Shown: piece by piece, positions 12,187 through 23,700 of the stretch
Layout of the letters: the number at the start of each line of letters is the position of its first letter
How positions within the stretch are numbered: position 1 is the first letter of the stretch
Assembly (NCBI GenBank): GCA_032358255.1
Contig: JAULBX010000004.1
Coordinates: 96,340-160,339, forward strand
Length of the DNA stretch: 64,000 bases
Direction of reading: 5' to 3'
Origin: Heterotrichella gracilis
Lineage: Eukaryota; Sar; Xanthophyceae; Tribonematales; Xanthonemataceae
Translations under genes and position numbers: made by a program
Notes under the pieces: model-generated
The model's database searches: none
What the model saw: the letters and a program-made list of their open reading frames with translations, nothing else
What the model was told of the DNA's origin: nothing

Positions 12187-12983
12187 CAGACAGATGTGCA
12201 GCAGCTCGCCATGGGCAACAGTTTTTACACCACCGTCACGTCAGCTGTTCTGGTCTTGCTCTCTTATTTTGCCTGTATTGTATCTTTGAGCGTATTTAGG
12301 AGGATAGCATTAGCAAATTTTACCAACCAGCTGATCTCGATAGGTTTTGTCTGTGTTGAACTAAGTTGAACTGCTCAGGGCTAGGTCCGTTAGATGCAGA
12401 CTGCAAACAAAACACCGCAGACAAACATTTTTACGCCTACCATGGGGCAGTGTCTGACAATGAACAGCTGAGCGTTGCCCATGCAACTCTATCTTTGTAT
12501 GTAACAAAAATTGACACCACAACTGACGGGGATAGTGACAGTTTCTGATGGTTCAATGCTGCGCAATAATCGTGCTTGCAATTCTCCCGGCATACCCAAG
12601 GCTCTGGAGGTTGTGCAAAGAATCACTCCAGGCTTGGCTGTGACTGTCCACAGGCCACCGCAGCCCAATAGGGATGCCATATGGAAGACTGTTCAACATG
12701 CCTGGGGTACAGGCAGGCCCAGGGCCTGACGCGTACACAGTCCCCATTGAGGAAGTTCCCCAATACTTCAACTGGCTCTGGCTCTCGCTGCAGCACTGTA
12801 GGGCAGTATGCATTTGCCATCCCCTAGCCAAATTATGGACGTCCCTGAGTTCCTCTACATTGCTGCCAAACTTCCGGTCGAAGCACACTGTGCTGCGCCA
12901 CTGCCTCGCCTCGATGCCCCCAGGCCCAACATTCCCAGCATGCGCAAGCAGTGCCTTATTTTAGTGTCGCTGGCAAGTAATGC
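12187..12983. other. Convergent 3' region
   Basis: This segment lies between the ends of two convergent genes and probably holds both 3' UTRs. A TGTAA, the usual green-algal polyadenylation signal, is at 12500-12504. An open plus-strand frame around 12674-12964 has no visible splice context or family similarity, so I do not call it a gene. Confidence 0.4.
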
Positions 12984-14007
12984 CTAGTTCTCCTTGGGCG
13001 GCTGCGGCTTTTCAGCTGCGGCAGGGCCCTTGGGGGGTGCAGCCTTGTCCAGCTGCTTGATCTCATCCTTCACGCCCCTGTGGTGAGGCGCACATTGGGG
13101 AGGTGGATGCAATGGCGGACAGGCGAGGATCGAGCTGTCACTGAACTGTGGTCGACGACTGAGGCACACACAAGTGGAAACTATTGCATTCCATGTGCCA
13201 AAACTACACTGTGGCAAATAATGGTCCCTAAGTGCCGCATGGGTGCAGATAACGGTGCACTTATGCGGCCATGCATGGGTGGGGTCCACTGGGCTTGCTC
13301 CCGATTTGGCAACCCACTGCACTAATTGTGCAGGCGTTGTATAAGAAACCGCGATCACGGTACTAATCACCTGGGTGCACAGATTGCTGCGACAGAATTC
13401 CAGTGAGTCCCAACCCTCCCTCTCTGGCTAGACCTAGCAACACACACGCACCTGGGCAACGCGGCTGCACGAGACATGCATGCAACCACACACCCAGCAT
13501 CGCTTCAAGCCCACCCATCCCACCCCAACCCCATAGAACGATTTTTTACAATTTTTGTTTACGATTATCTTCCTCCCCACCCCGCCTCGCCTCGCCCCGC
13601 ACACCCCACCCCACCCCACCCACCTTGAGGTCACCTCCTGCTCCTCCAGCCAGGTGCGCACAGTGCGCAGGTTGCGGCGCAGCATGGTAGAGGAGGTGCG
13701 CAGGTCGCTCTTCATCAGTAAGGCAACGGCACCCAGGCCAACTGGGGGAGGAGGATGGGGTCTACTTGTATGTGTGTGCAAGGGGTGGATTGCAGGGAGG
13801 GCGCAGCAGCGTGGCAGGAGCATGGCAGGGCAGTGGGAACGGCCCCACAGGGTGTCGTGAAGATGTGCGAGGTGGGTGGGGGTTGCAGTGGGCAAGGCGT
13901 GCAGAAGAGGTTATCACTGTATGTGCAATCAGGCGTGTGAAGCCTTGGCCACGAGGAGGGCTCAAGGGTTGCTTACCGAGCGTGACGATCAAGTTGGTTA
14001 TTGCCAT
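12984..14007 (-). CDS. 80-residue membrane-anchored protein, unrecognised family
   Basis: Three exons on the minus strand, 13977-14007, 13624-13741 and 12984-13077, splice in phase to an 80-residue protein. It begins MAITNLIVTLVGLGAVALLM, an N-terminal hydrophobic segment of about 20 residues, and continues with a basic amphipathic helix (TMLRRNLRTVRTWLEEQE). It ends in a charged, proline/lysine-rich tail (APPKGPAAAEKPQPPKEN). The layout fits a small tail-out membrane protein of an organelle or the endoplasmic reticulum. Similar small plant proteins with an N-terminal helix followed by LRRNL..IR.WLEEE are known to me only as uncharacterised. The first exon is only 31 bases, which makes this gene easy to miss. 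Both introns have canonical GT-AG ends and lack exon-edge copies. Confidence 0.72.
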
Positions 14008-15080
14008 ATCAGCTTCTTGTGTGCACAGCAGTTGCGGGTAGTCAGCTTTCAATGGCACTTGTAGATGAGTTATCGGCTACAGCAGCACCTAACCAGTAGA
14101 ACAGGGGCAACGTAAGAGGGATCTGTGGCAGTGCCCAATAATACAATAACTGCTGATCACGGTGTGCAAGCATTAGACACCAGCTGGACGGCATTGCGAC
14201 AGGATATGTATCTGTCGTCAACTGTTGATAGCGGTGGATCCAAAATACTGTCTTTAGACGGAGACAAGAGACAAGAGTCACTTTATGTGCTGCAACTGCA
14301 CACTTATGCATGCATATGAAGATGGAGTGGATGACGACTTGCTTGTTTGCATGTACCTATGGTTATAATGGAAGCTCTTGCATTCATATTTACACCGGGT
14401 CACGGAAAAGCGCTGCCAAGTGGGTGTGAATGCGCGACTCTGCTGCACACATGCATGCATGCGTCACGGCACCGCCTGCGGCTAGGGCTCAACACCCACC
14501 TACTAAGAAACTTACCACAGTGGTCGTGAGGTGGTTCCTGCTGTCTCTGTCTCCGACCAAGGTTAGCTAGCATCCACACCGCCATGGCATTAGCAACGGC
14601 ATTGGCATTGGCATTGGCATTGGCACTGGGACTACCCAAGCCTAAGGTATCCAAGCTTAGGTCAATACTAGCAACTCGCTCATACTCAGTATTTGGTTTT
14701 CAGGGTGGTCCTGTAGGACTATTGCTGTGCGACGACTGGCAGAAGTGTGGTCGCGTCAGAGCGAGCAGTCGAGAGCACTCTGGTCCCGTCCGCACCTTTA
14801 TTGGCGAAGCACGATTGCGTCGAGTAGTGTCGTGCACAACTATACTCTCTCCTTTGTTTCAAACCGCACTGCAAGGCTTCAAGGGTTGCCAAGCACATGG
14901 TGTGCACCCAACAGAAAGAAGCTCCGGGACACCTGTGGATGCATGCATTAGGCATTGCCAATTGTTACACAACCCACCTGACCGCAAAGCTTGCTGTGGA
15001 TATGCAGTAGAAAAGAAAACTTAAGCAAAAGTATCACAACCTCTTACAACCCTTGCAACCAGGTGTGTGCGCTGCCCCGC
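14008..15080. other. Divergent intergenic region with possible 5' exon of the RpiB-cupin gene
   Basis: The region separates a minus-strand and a plus-strand gene and should contain both promoters. It includes a low-complexity run of GCATTG repeats at about 14585-14630, in a frame giving an alanine/leucine-rich peptide starting MALATALALALALALGL. That could be a targeting-peptide exon of the downstream gene, but no donor joins it convincingly. An acceptor-like CAG at 15060-15062 just before the RpiB start suggests a 5' UTR or leader intron. Confidence 0.35.
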
Positions 15081-17087
15081 ATGTCGCGGCTGTACATTGC
15101 AGCAGACCCCCTCGGGAAAGAGCTCAAGGATGGCATTGTGGCCTCCTTGCTGCCTGACCTGCTTCCACCTGGCACCGAGATAGTGGACCTGGGCACGTAC
15201 GACAAGTACTATGAGGCTGGGCTGGAGGTGGGGCGGCGGGTGGAGGGGTCAGCCAAGGAGGGAGGGCCCGACAGGGGCCTGCTTGTGTGTGGCACTGGCA
15301 TGGTGGGTGTGGGGACAGGGGCTGGTTGTAAATTCCGTGACAGGCAAATACTGCCATATATTGTACTGGGAATGGAACATTATGTACCAGGGTAACCCAG
15401 GACTCTGCACAGTTGCACTGGGACAGTCCACCATTCACCACCCACTCACCCACCCCCCACTTACCCCCTCACTCACCCTACCTAAGGGTGCAGTCGCTAA
15501 AACCCTAGTGCCTGCCTTGCCCTGCAGGGCATGGCCATCACCGCCAACAAGTTCCCGCACGTGTTTGCCGGGGTCGCGGAGAACGTGGCCGCCGCCCGTA
15601 ACTGCCGCGCCATCAACAACGCCAACGTGCTTGCGCTGGGGGGGCAGGTCACCAACCAGGAGCAGGCTGGGGATATCCTGCAGGCCTGGCTGGGCACGCA
15701 GTTCACATCCGGCTATGATGAATACAAGGTGGAGAGCATGCTTGAATTCATATACAATTATCATATAAAGTTTACAATTTACAATTTACAAGTCTTCATG
15801 GCAGTTTTACACCCATTACAGCTACAAGAAAATAATTTAATGCAAACACGGGCTACTAAGGACTTACAAAAAACAAGCACCATTACCATGTGGCATTATG
15901 CACAGTGGTGTGCATGGCGGATGCGCATGCTGTGAGCAGCCATTGGGTACATTGCCTTGCAATCAGCATCTGCCCCTGCAATGCACAGGGCATCATGCCA
16001 CGCACAGCTGCATCGCCACATTGTGCAGCCATACTTTTGCATGTATGTTGGCGTTCATGTTGCAGGCCAACCCCTGCATGCATCACTGTGATGCTCCCTG
16101 CAGGACTTTCTGGAGACGTCTATGCACGAGATCCCATCCATGGTTGAGCAGGCGGTGACTGCCGCTGCCACCTCCGCCACCATCTTGGGCCAGGTGGCGG
16201 GCGGCAGGACACCCATCGTGCTGGATGCCTCGGCGGTGGCTGCACAAGCGGGGACTGCGGAGGAGCCCGCTGGGGATGCGGAAACGGGTCCCAGGTTCAA
16301 GTTTGTGGATGCGGGGAGCAGCGGTCACTTTGTGCCAGTTCCTGGCCTGGGAAGTGACAAGTGCCTGTGGTGCGTGCGCTGGCCTGCATGCTGATTATAT
16401 TCACGTATCCTGCCTATGTTTACCCAGCTATTATAGGTCCAATGTCACTGCACTGGGACGTGACAAGTGCCAGTGGTGAGTGTGCTGACCAGCATGCTGG
16501 TCCATGCTGACGCTGCATCATGATCGGTTCAATATGTGCATGCATACATATGCGTTTCACATGGGCATTCCATGTGGCCATTTTGTGTGGGTCTGCAAGC
16601 AGGCCCTCTAGGGTGTCACACAAAGTGGCATGCCATTTCTGTGCCATACAAAGTAGGTGCGGTGTGCATAATTCCCTGTCAAGGGTGCACACACATGCAC
16701 GACAGCACCTAGCCAGGCGATTAATTGTCATCCAATTCACGATCCGCCCAGCAACGCTCATACCTTCACAGGTGCGTCCTCCAGGAGAACCATCCTGGCA
16801 GGGGCGTGCGGGCGGTGGTGCGATTCCCCGCCGGGGCAGTGGAGCCCGCCCACCACCACACCCATGGCCACGAGCTGCTTGTCCTCAAGGGGCACAAAAC
16901 AGTGGAGAATCACACCATGGGGAGGAAAATTGAGCTGCGCCCAGGCGGCTACCTGTACACCCCTGCACAGCACGTGCACGAGGTGAACTACCATGAAGAC
17001 ACCGAGTATTATTTTGCCTCGGACGGCTTCTTCGACATGTTTTGGGATGATGCTGGGCGCCCGGGGGTGGAGCTGCAAGGGGAGTAA
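15081..17087 (+). CDS. DRT102-like protein: RpiB/LacAB sugar isomerase domain plus C-terminal cupin
   Basis: Exons 15081-15302, 15528-15728, 16104-16369 and 16772-17087 give 334 residues. Residues 1 to about 145 form an RpiB-type fold: MSRLYIAADPLGKELK, then the active-site CGTG loop (GLLVCGTGM) followed by AITANKFPHVFAGV. After a linker of about 95 residues the last 110 residues form a cupin: FPAGAVEPAHHHTHGHELLV carries the metal-binding histidines, and TPAQHVHEVNYHEDTEYYF the second motif. This domain order is that of the plant protein DRT102, first isolated as a DNA-damage toleration clone. RpiB enzymes interconvert ribose- and ribulose-5-phosphate, but activity of the plant-type fusion is not something I can vouch for. 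Starting at 15081 gives no leader, so the protein would be cytosolic unless a 5' exon adds one. A degraded copy of the exon 3 donor region lies in intron 3 at 16451-16500. Confidence 0.9.
16451..16500 (+). repeat. Degraded copy of the exon 3/intron 3 junction
   Basis: This intronic segment repeats the end of exon 3 with its donor (about 16346-16394). Both carry GGGA(A/C)GTGACAAGTGCC, then TGTGGTGCGTG in the source and AGTGGTGAGTG in the copy, and end CATGCTG. The copy keeps a usable-looking GTGAGT donor. Confidence 0.75.
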
Positions 17088-17383
17088 GGGCATGGTAGGG
17101 ATACCAAAACAGGGCTTGAAGAGGACGTGCAGGAGAATGGGCGCATGAGAAAGGCGTGGCGGTGGAGTGGAGAACCGGCATTGTTAATTGGCAGTTACTT
17201 GGCAACTCATTTGCAAGTGTGCCTGCCTGTGTTTTGCTTTGATAAACCGATATTTGACCGCTATGACTCTTTGCTAGGGCGCACAGTGTGTTTGGTGAGC
17301 TTGCCTGTATTTTGTATTCAGTTTTTTCGGTGAAGTCCAGATATTGGAAATCACCATGAATTACCATTTCGAGCTGACAGCAT

Positions 17384-17392
17384 TGTAATAAA
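17384..17392 (+). terminator. Probable polyadenylation signal of the RpiB-cupin gene
   Basis: TGTAA (17384-17388), the chlorophyte signal, overlaps an AATAAA (17387-17392) about 300 bases after the stop codon. This is inferred from the motifs alone. Confidence 0.45.
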
Positions 17393-17745
17393 TTAGAGAA
17401 CCGCTGCTGAAAGGCGACTTATCTGCGGTCCACAAGGCAGTCTGTGGGTAGATAACGGTCATTTTTCCTGCAAATCCAGCTAGGGTGCAATGCATGCATG
17501 CATGTGCTTACTTGCAAATTGCTCGAGACAGCCGCAAATCTGGCTTGACGATCGATTACTCGTATGTATTGTGTCTCCTTATTGGTGTACTAACTTGGGC
17601 GCAACCTCGCCAAGCGCATATTCTTCCAACATGTGGCTAAACGCCCTGAGGTAGTTAGCCAAGGAGGATCCTTGAAGCCCACACACCACACTAGGGTCTG
17701 GCCACCAGCCGACTGCCAGGGTGCTTCCAGAGGGGTGGTGCCACC

Positions 17746-20700
17746 ATGCCCCATAGCCCGCCCAATGCCTCCACCACAACCATCGCCACCGCCACCGCCA
17801 CTGCCACTCCCACTGCCATCGTCACCACCGCCAGTGCTGCCCCAGCCTCAGCCGCCCAAGTGGACCACCCTTCTCCCAGCCCCACCACCTCAACCACAGC
17901 AGCTATGAAAGCCACAGTTATCACCAAGGCCCCTAGCACCACCGCCACCGCCAGCGACGCCCCAAGCCCCGGCCCAAGCGCCAAGGCGGACCACCCTTCT
18001 TCCAGTCCCACCACCGCCACCATCGCCGCCACCGCCAGTGCCGCCGCCGCCATAGCCACGCAACTGGCCCACCTTTCCACCGCTGCCACCACCGCCGGTG
18101 ATTCCCCAACCCCAGCCACCCACATAGACCCCCCTCCTCCCAGGCCAACCACCTGCGGTCACCAACCCAGCCCCAGCCCCACCCCCTGCCTACCACCCCA
18201 ACCACCACCAGCAGACCACGACACCCAGGAGGCTGAAATACCCTTGGCCGAAGACCCTTGGCAGAGCTCTACGAGGACGAGGCACACCCGCTCACCCCGG
18301 AGCAAACGTACGCCCAGGTGGCCAAGATATGCGCCAGCCTGCGCAACTTGGCGGTGGTGGATGAGAGCTTTGCAGCTGTGGCGGATGAGGCCCCCGAGGC
18401 GCTGTGTGCGCCCTGGCCCAGCTGGAAGGTGAGAGCGGGGTGGAAACCCTCAATAGGGCTTTGGGCGGGGTGAAACCCTTGCTAGGGCTGTGTGCGCCAT
18501 GGCCCAGGGGGCGAGTAGGTGGAAACCCTCAGTAGGGTAAGGGCGAGGGCAAAGGTCGTCGGCAGCAAGCAGGCCTTCAGCCTAAGTCAATTGAGACCTT
18601 GCACCCTAAACCCTGGACGATACCCCCCGGACCCTAACTCGTAGAACCCTCTCCTTGCAGCTCACTCCAGCTGTTGACCTGCTCCCACCCAACCCTGGAC
18701 CCTAACCCTAAAACCCTACACTTTGAAATCCTAAGCCCTTGTGTGTGTTCTTCCCTTGCAGCCCACTCCAGCCGGCGACCTGCTCCCCAAGACCAGTCTG
18801 TGCGTGCGGGGCGTCTCTCCGGCCATGGAGCTGAGTGAAGAGGCGCTGCACACGGTGGCCCAGGCGGCGCTGAGGTTACAGCTGTTCAAGAAGGTGCGCA
18901 CACTGTTACGATCAGAATTGCCAATCAAATCATGACACTGACAAATGATGACAGTTACAATTACAATCAAGTTCAGCTGTTCAAGGTGTGTACACAGCCA
19001 CACTCAAAACTGCCAATCAATCATGACGCTGAAAATTATAATGCCAGCAACGGTTTATGATAAAGTACACTGCTACAATCACATTTCAATCAAACAAAGC
19101 ATGGAGATCGAGACAATAATATAATATATTTAGGATCCAGTACAGCTTTTCATAAAGGTGCGCACACAGCTAGAGGTGGTTAGTCGGTTAGTTACTTACA
19201 TACATTCCAGTAGTACAGCCACATACAATAAATACAGGTAGAGTAGTTAGTGCGTAGCAGATATTTGCTAACCAGTGTTGCCGCTTACTGCACTTCCAGT
19301 GTGGCAGCTGGGTGGGCGACCCTAAACCCTAAACTAGTAACCCTAATCCTTAAACCCCAGGTATCGACCACCCACAGGGCAATGAGGGGCGGCAGATGCG
19401 GCGGGCAGCCCTCAACCCTAACCCTAACCCAAAACCCTGCAATACCTAAACCCTAACTTCCGCCCACAGGATGAGGAGGGGCGGCAGATGCGGCGGGTGG
19501 TGGCCAGCAAGCTTGCATCGGGGATGTTGCCTGGCTCAGGTGCCTGCGGGGGGTGCTGCCCCATCTTACGCCAGCGGAATGGATGGCGCTACCCAGTAGC
19601 GAGATTGTGGCTGCGCTTGTGTGGTGGCTGGGGGAGCGCTCCCGTGGGAGGCCGGTGGATGGGGATGGGGCAGGGGGGTTGGCGGTCGACGGCGGTAAGT
19701 TGCGCATTCTGTGGGGGAAGTTGGAATATCCACGTTACTGTGCATGTTATGCCATTCTGCATTGTGATGTGGGTATGAAGCATGTGTTAATTAGTTTTTC
19801 GGCGTGTGTCGCATGTGTGTCCTTCGCACTGTTCAAGGTGTTGTATGCCTGCGAATGCATGCTTGCGTGTGTGGGCTATGCATGTGCAATCTGTACATCA
19901 GCCACTTGTCCTCGCCCTGCAAAACCCTGTGTAGGGTCCCCGCAGCCGCCACCATAAACCCTATTGTACCCTACCGCACCTTGAAACCCCCGCCTGTTGC
20001 CTGGTGCAGCTTTCCTCCAGGAAGCCGTGAGCTTCTTCACTTCATTTGTGGACTCCCCCCTCGCCGCGCGCGCCTGTGGTACAACGGCTGCGTGCGTGTG
20101 TTTGCACACATGTTCCTGGAGATCACCAGCCAGGAGCCCATCCCCCACCAACCGCCAAGGGGGGATAACACCCTGTCCACCCCGCACCAAGGGGACGGTG
20201 GCACCCTGGCACCTCCACAGCAACAAGAAGGGGATGAAACCCCCACCCCCCTGCAAACCAACCACCCCTTGCTGTGGGACGTCTCCTGGGTGCTTGAGGC
20301 ATGCACCAAGATCCGTGAGTGGGTATTCATCCTCGGATTGAGGCCACCATTCTGCATGCACGTGCACTTGCGCTTGTGCCGCTTCTGGCGCATGCAGTAG
20401 CGGACCATGCATGCTCCCGGGTAGCATTCATCCACACGTAACACCTACCGTACTCACCGCCACCGCGCGTTAGGATTTACATTGTCCAGGGTATCGAGAT
20501 TGTAACGATGTGGTGATGGTGGCGGCAAGCGCGTCAAAATTTTCTGCAAAGAAAGTATGTACCTCAAGCAGCACCCCTAAACCCTAAACCCTAAACCCTG
20601 CCAACCGCGCCCCTTTTCTCACCCCCTCCACACCCCCTGCCTCAGCCCTAAATCCTACACTCTAAACCCTAAACCCCTTCACATCCCCTGCCTCCAGCCC

Positions 20701-23700
20701 CGCCCCGCGGCAGCAGACATTGGTGGGTCGAGGAGCTGTACTGCAGTGAGGGTGCACAGATAGCCTTCGCCGCCAAGTGGAGGGAGGGGGTGCAGGGGGA
20801 GCACATCAAAAAAGTGGCCAGGTGGGGAGGGATCGGGCGTGGCAGGGTGCAGCCCTTGGAAATGCATTACATCTTCTGTGGGTTACCCAGTCACATTTAC
20901 TGACTACCCATCCCAAATCCCCCCCCTTCTTCCCATTACATTTGTCCCATGCAGGTGGTCCCTCCTAGGATGGGGTCATGGACCGGTCCCTACAGTGTAA
21001 TGAAGCATTGTACAGGTTCCATTTCCTTTCTACCCCCATTGCATCCCATTGCATCCCATCCCATTACATCTCATGGCCATGTCCATATATCCCATTGCAT
21101 TCCATCCCACTACATTCCACTACATCTTATTGCATCCCTTTCCGTTCCATCTCATGTCATGCCATGTCATGCCATGTCATGTCCCATGCAGGTGGCTCCT
21201 CCAGGAGGGGGTCATAAATCCATCCCCTTTACCTTTCAACCCCGTTGCATCCCAACCATTTACATTTCACCCCCATTGCGTCCCATTCCATGACATCTCA
21301 TGCTCATCTCATCATTATTTATAAATTAAAAAAATTCAAGTAAAAAAAGTATATTTATTACCATGCCATGCCATGCCATGTCGATCCCACGCAGGTGGCT
21401 CTTCCAGGAGGGGGTCATGGAGCGATGCGCGCACCTGTTGGTGGAAGATACCACCGACCACATCATCGTGTGGATGCACCTCATCACAAATCTGATCGTG
21501 CTCTTGCCAGGCAAGGCCCGACACTCCTCGCCACCTGCCCTGCTGCTGCATCATCATTTACAGGCCTGCTGTTGGCTCTACATGATCACAACCCTGCTAT
21601 TTGATCAACTTGATTGCAAGTTCAATCGATGCAAATTGCACACAAATTGCATCATGCAATCGCACACCCGCTGATCGTAACCCTGATCAAACTCTTTCCA
21701 TAAAGAAAGGGCCCGCACCCTCCTGGCCAACCACCCCCGCATGGTACCCACTCTACTGCAATTGGAGGCCCCACCGGGAGCTGTTAATACCCCCTATGAA
21801 TGCGCCCTCCTGCTTCTGAGGCATGCTGTGGATGGGGAGGTTTTGCCTGGCTGGGGGTTGGTTGGGCAGCCAGAGGTGTGGGAGTTCCTGATGCAGGTGA
21901 GAGGGCATGTGCTGGGGGTTCCAAAACTGTATGGGAATGTATAGCTATTTCAAGTCATATAACGTATGTGTGGCAGGCATGCCTGCATTCCAAGGTTGTA
22001 TATCGTGTTTCAAGTGATTGGTTGTTCGAATGCACCTCTCCTCTAGTGGAACACATACCAGTAGGGAAAGTTTGCGGTGAAAATCGGTCCTTCCTGTCGC
22101 GTTTACCGCCCACAACATCTTAGGGACCAGCGGTGCAAAAACCTTAACCCCTTGTGTACCCTCTGTGCAGAAAGGGAAGATTTCGGCGATGCACGCCCAG
22201 GTGACCACCCTAGGGGACACCACCAGGGGAGGGGATGAGCTGCTGAGGCACCAGGCGGGGCTGATTGCAGCCATCGCAGCCAGCTTTGAACGAACCGCGG
22301 ACAGGTGCGTGGTCTAAACCCTGAACCCTAAACCTTAAACCCCAACCCTAACCAGACGAGGCGCATGGCGGCCACAGCCGCCAGCTCAAAACCCAAAACC
22401 CTGCGCAACCCCACGCAGGGCCTCCCAAGCCATCCATGCCCGGCCGGGCCAGATGCCAGTCCTCAAAGAGGAGCTGATGTTATTCCAAGGCCTGGCCAGC
22501 GTCTGCATAGTCCCCATGGGGACCTGGCTCCAGACCCAGGTGTTGTTGATGATTGGGTACTCAATGGGCCAGGCGAGCCTGGTGTACAACGACGTGTGCT
22601 TTGCCGATGACGACGTGGGTGTTGCACTTGCTGCAGCCATCCAGATGTGGGAGGCGGGGCAGGTGGACAGGGGGGGGTTGGAGGTGGGTGGTGTGGGTGG
22701 TGGGGAGGAGGGGAGGGAAGGGTGTGTGTATGTTCCAGCTTGGTAAGGACAGGGGGCAACTGAGGAGCGCCCGCATGGGGGTTTGGCAGTCTCGCTGGCG
22801 GGTGGGGCGGTGGGGTGTGGGTGGTGGGCATGTGCTGCTGTGGTCACAGGTTGGACATGGAGGCGTGTGTGACAATTGCTAATGTCGCATCGCTGGAAGC
22901 GATGAACTATCCTCAATGTTAACATTGCAGCCCGCTGCCATGGGGGGTGTAGGAGGATACTCACTTGCTCTTCTACATACCCTTGCCGTTGCTCTTTGGG
23001 TCCACATGGCAATGGCCAACCCCCCCCCCCTCCCCTTCCCCTCTGCAGCAGAGTGTGTTTGCTCTTCTGGGCAAGGTATGGCAGGGCTTGTCACTGGAGC
23101 GACTGCGGCCTAAGCAAAACCCTAACCAAGACCCTAACCACCACCCGGACACCGACACGCACCAGTCAGTGGATGTGCCCTGGCAGGTGATGGGGCAGGT
23201 GGCCTCCACCATCCAGGCATCCTTCCACTGCCACATGGCGGGCCACGACTGCGCCACCAGCTGCCTGTTCAAGCACTCGCCAAGGCCATGTCTCAAGGTG
23301 GGTGCGCAGGTACTTTATAGTATTTTCTGGGTATTTTATGGTCGTCTCTGGGTACGTTTTTTGTCTTTTCTGGGTGTCCTGGGAAGTTTCCTGGGTACGT
23401 TGTACGTTGTTCAAGCACTCACCCATGCCATGCCTCAAGGTGGGTGTGCAGGACTTTCTGGGTACAGTACTATACAGGGTCTTGTGGGTACTTCACAGTA
23501 CTATACAGGGTCTTGTGGGTACTTCACACTGCTGTCTACCTTTGTCCCTGCTTATCCCCAGTTGCATGAAAACCCACATCCTGAGGCAGACTTTGCAAAT
23601 CATTTTTTTGGTATTTGAGCACTCCCCCAACCCCCTTCCTTCCCCCTCCCCAGGCCCACGCCCTCCCCTTTGCGCGCATGCTGTACCGCTGCGGCATGTA

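Noticed and set aside
17691-18208. Long minus-strand open frames rich in Gly, Ala and Val
   Set aside because: They are antisense to the Ala/Ser/Thr/Pro low-complexity start of the MYND protein. The openness follows from biased GC-rich triplets.
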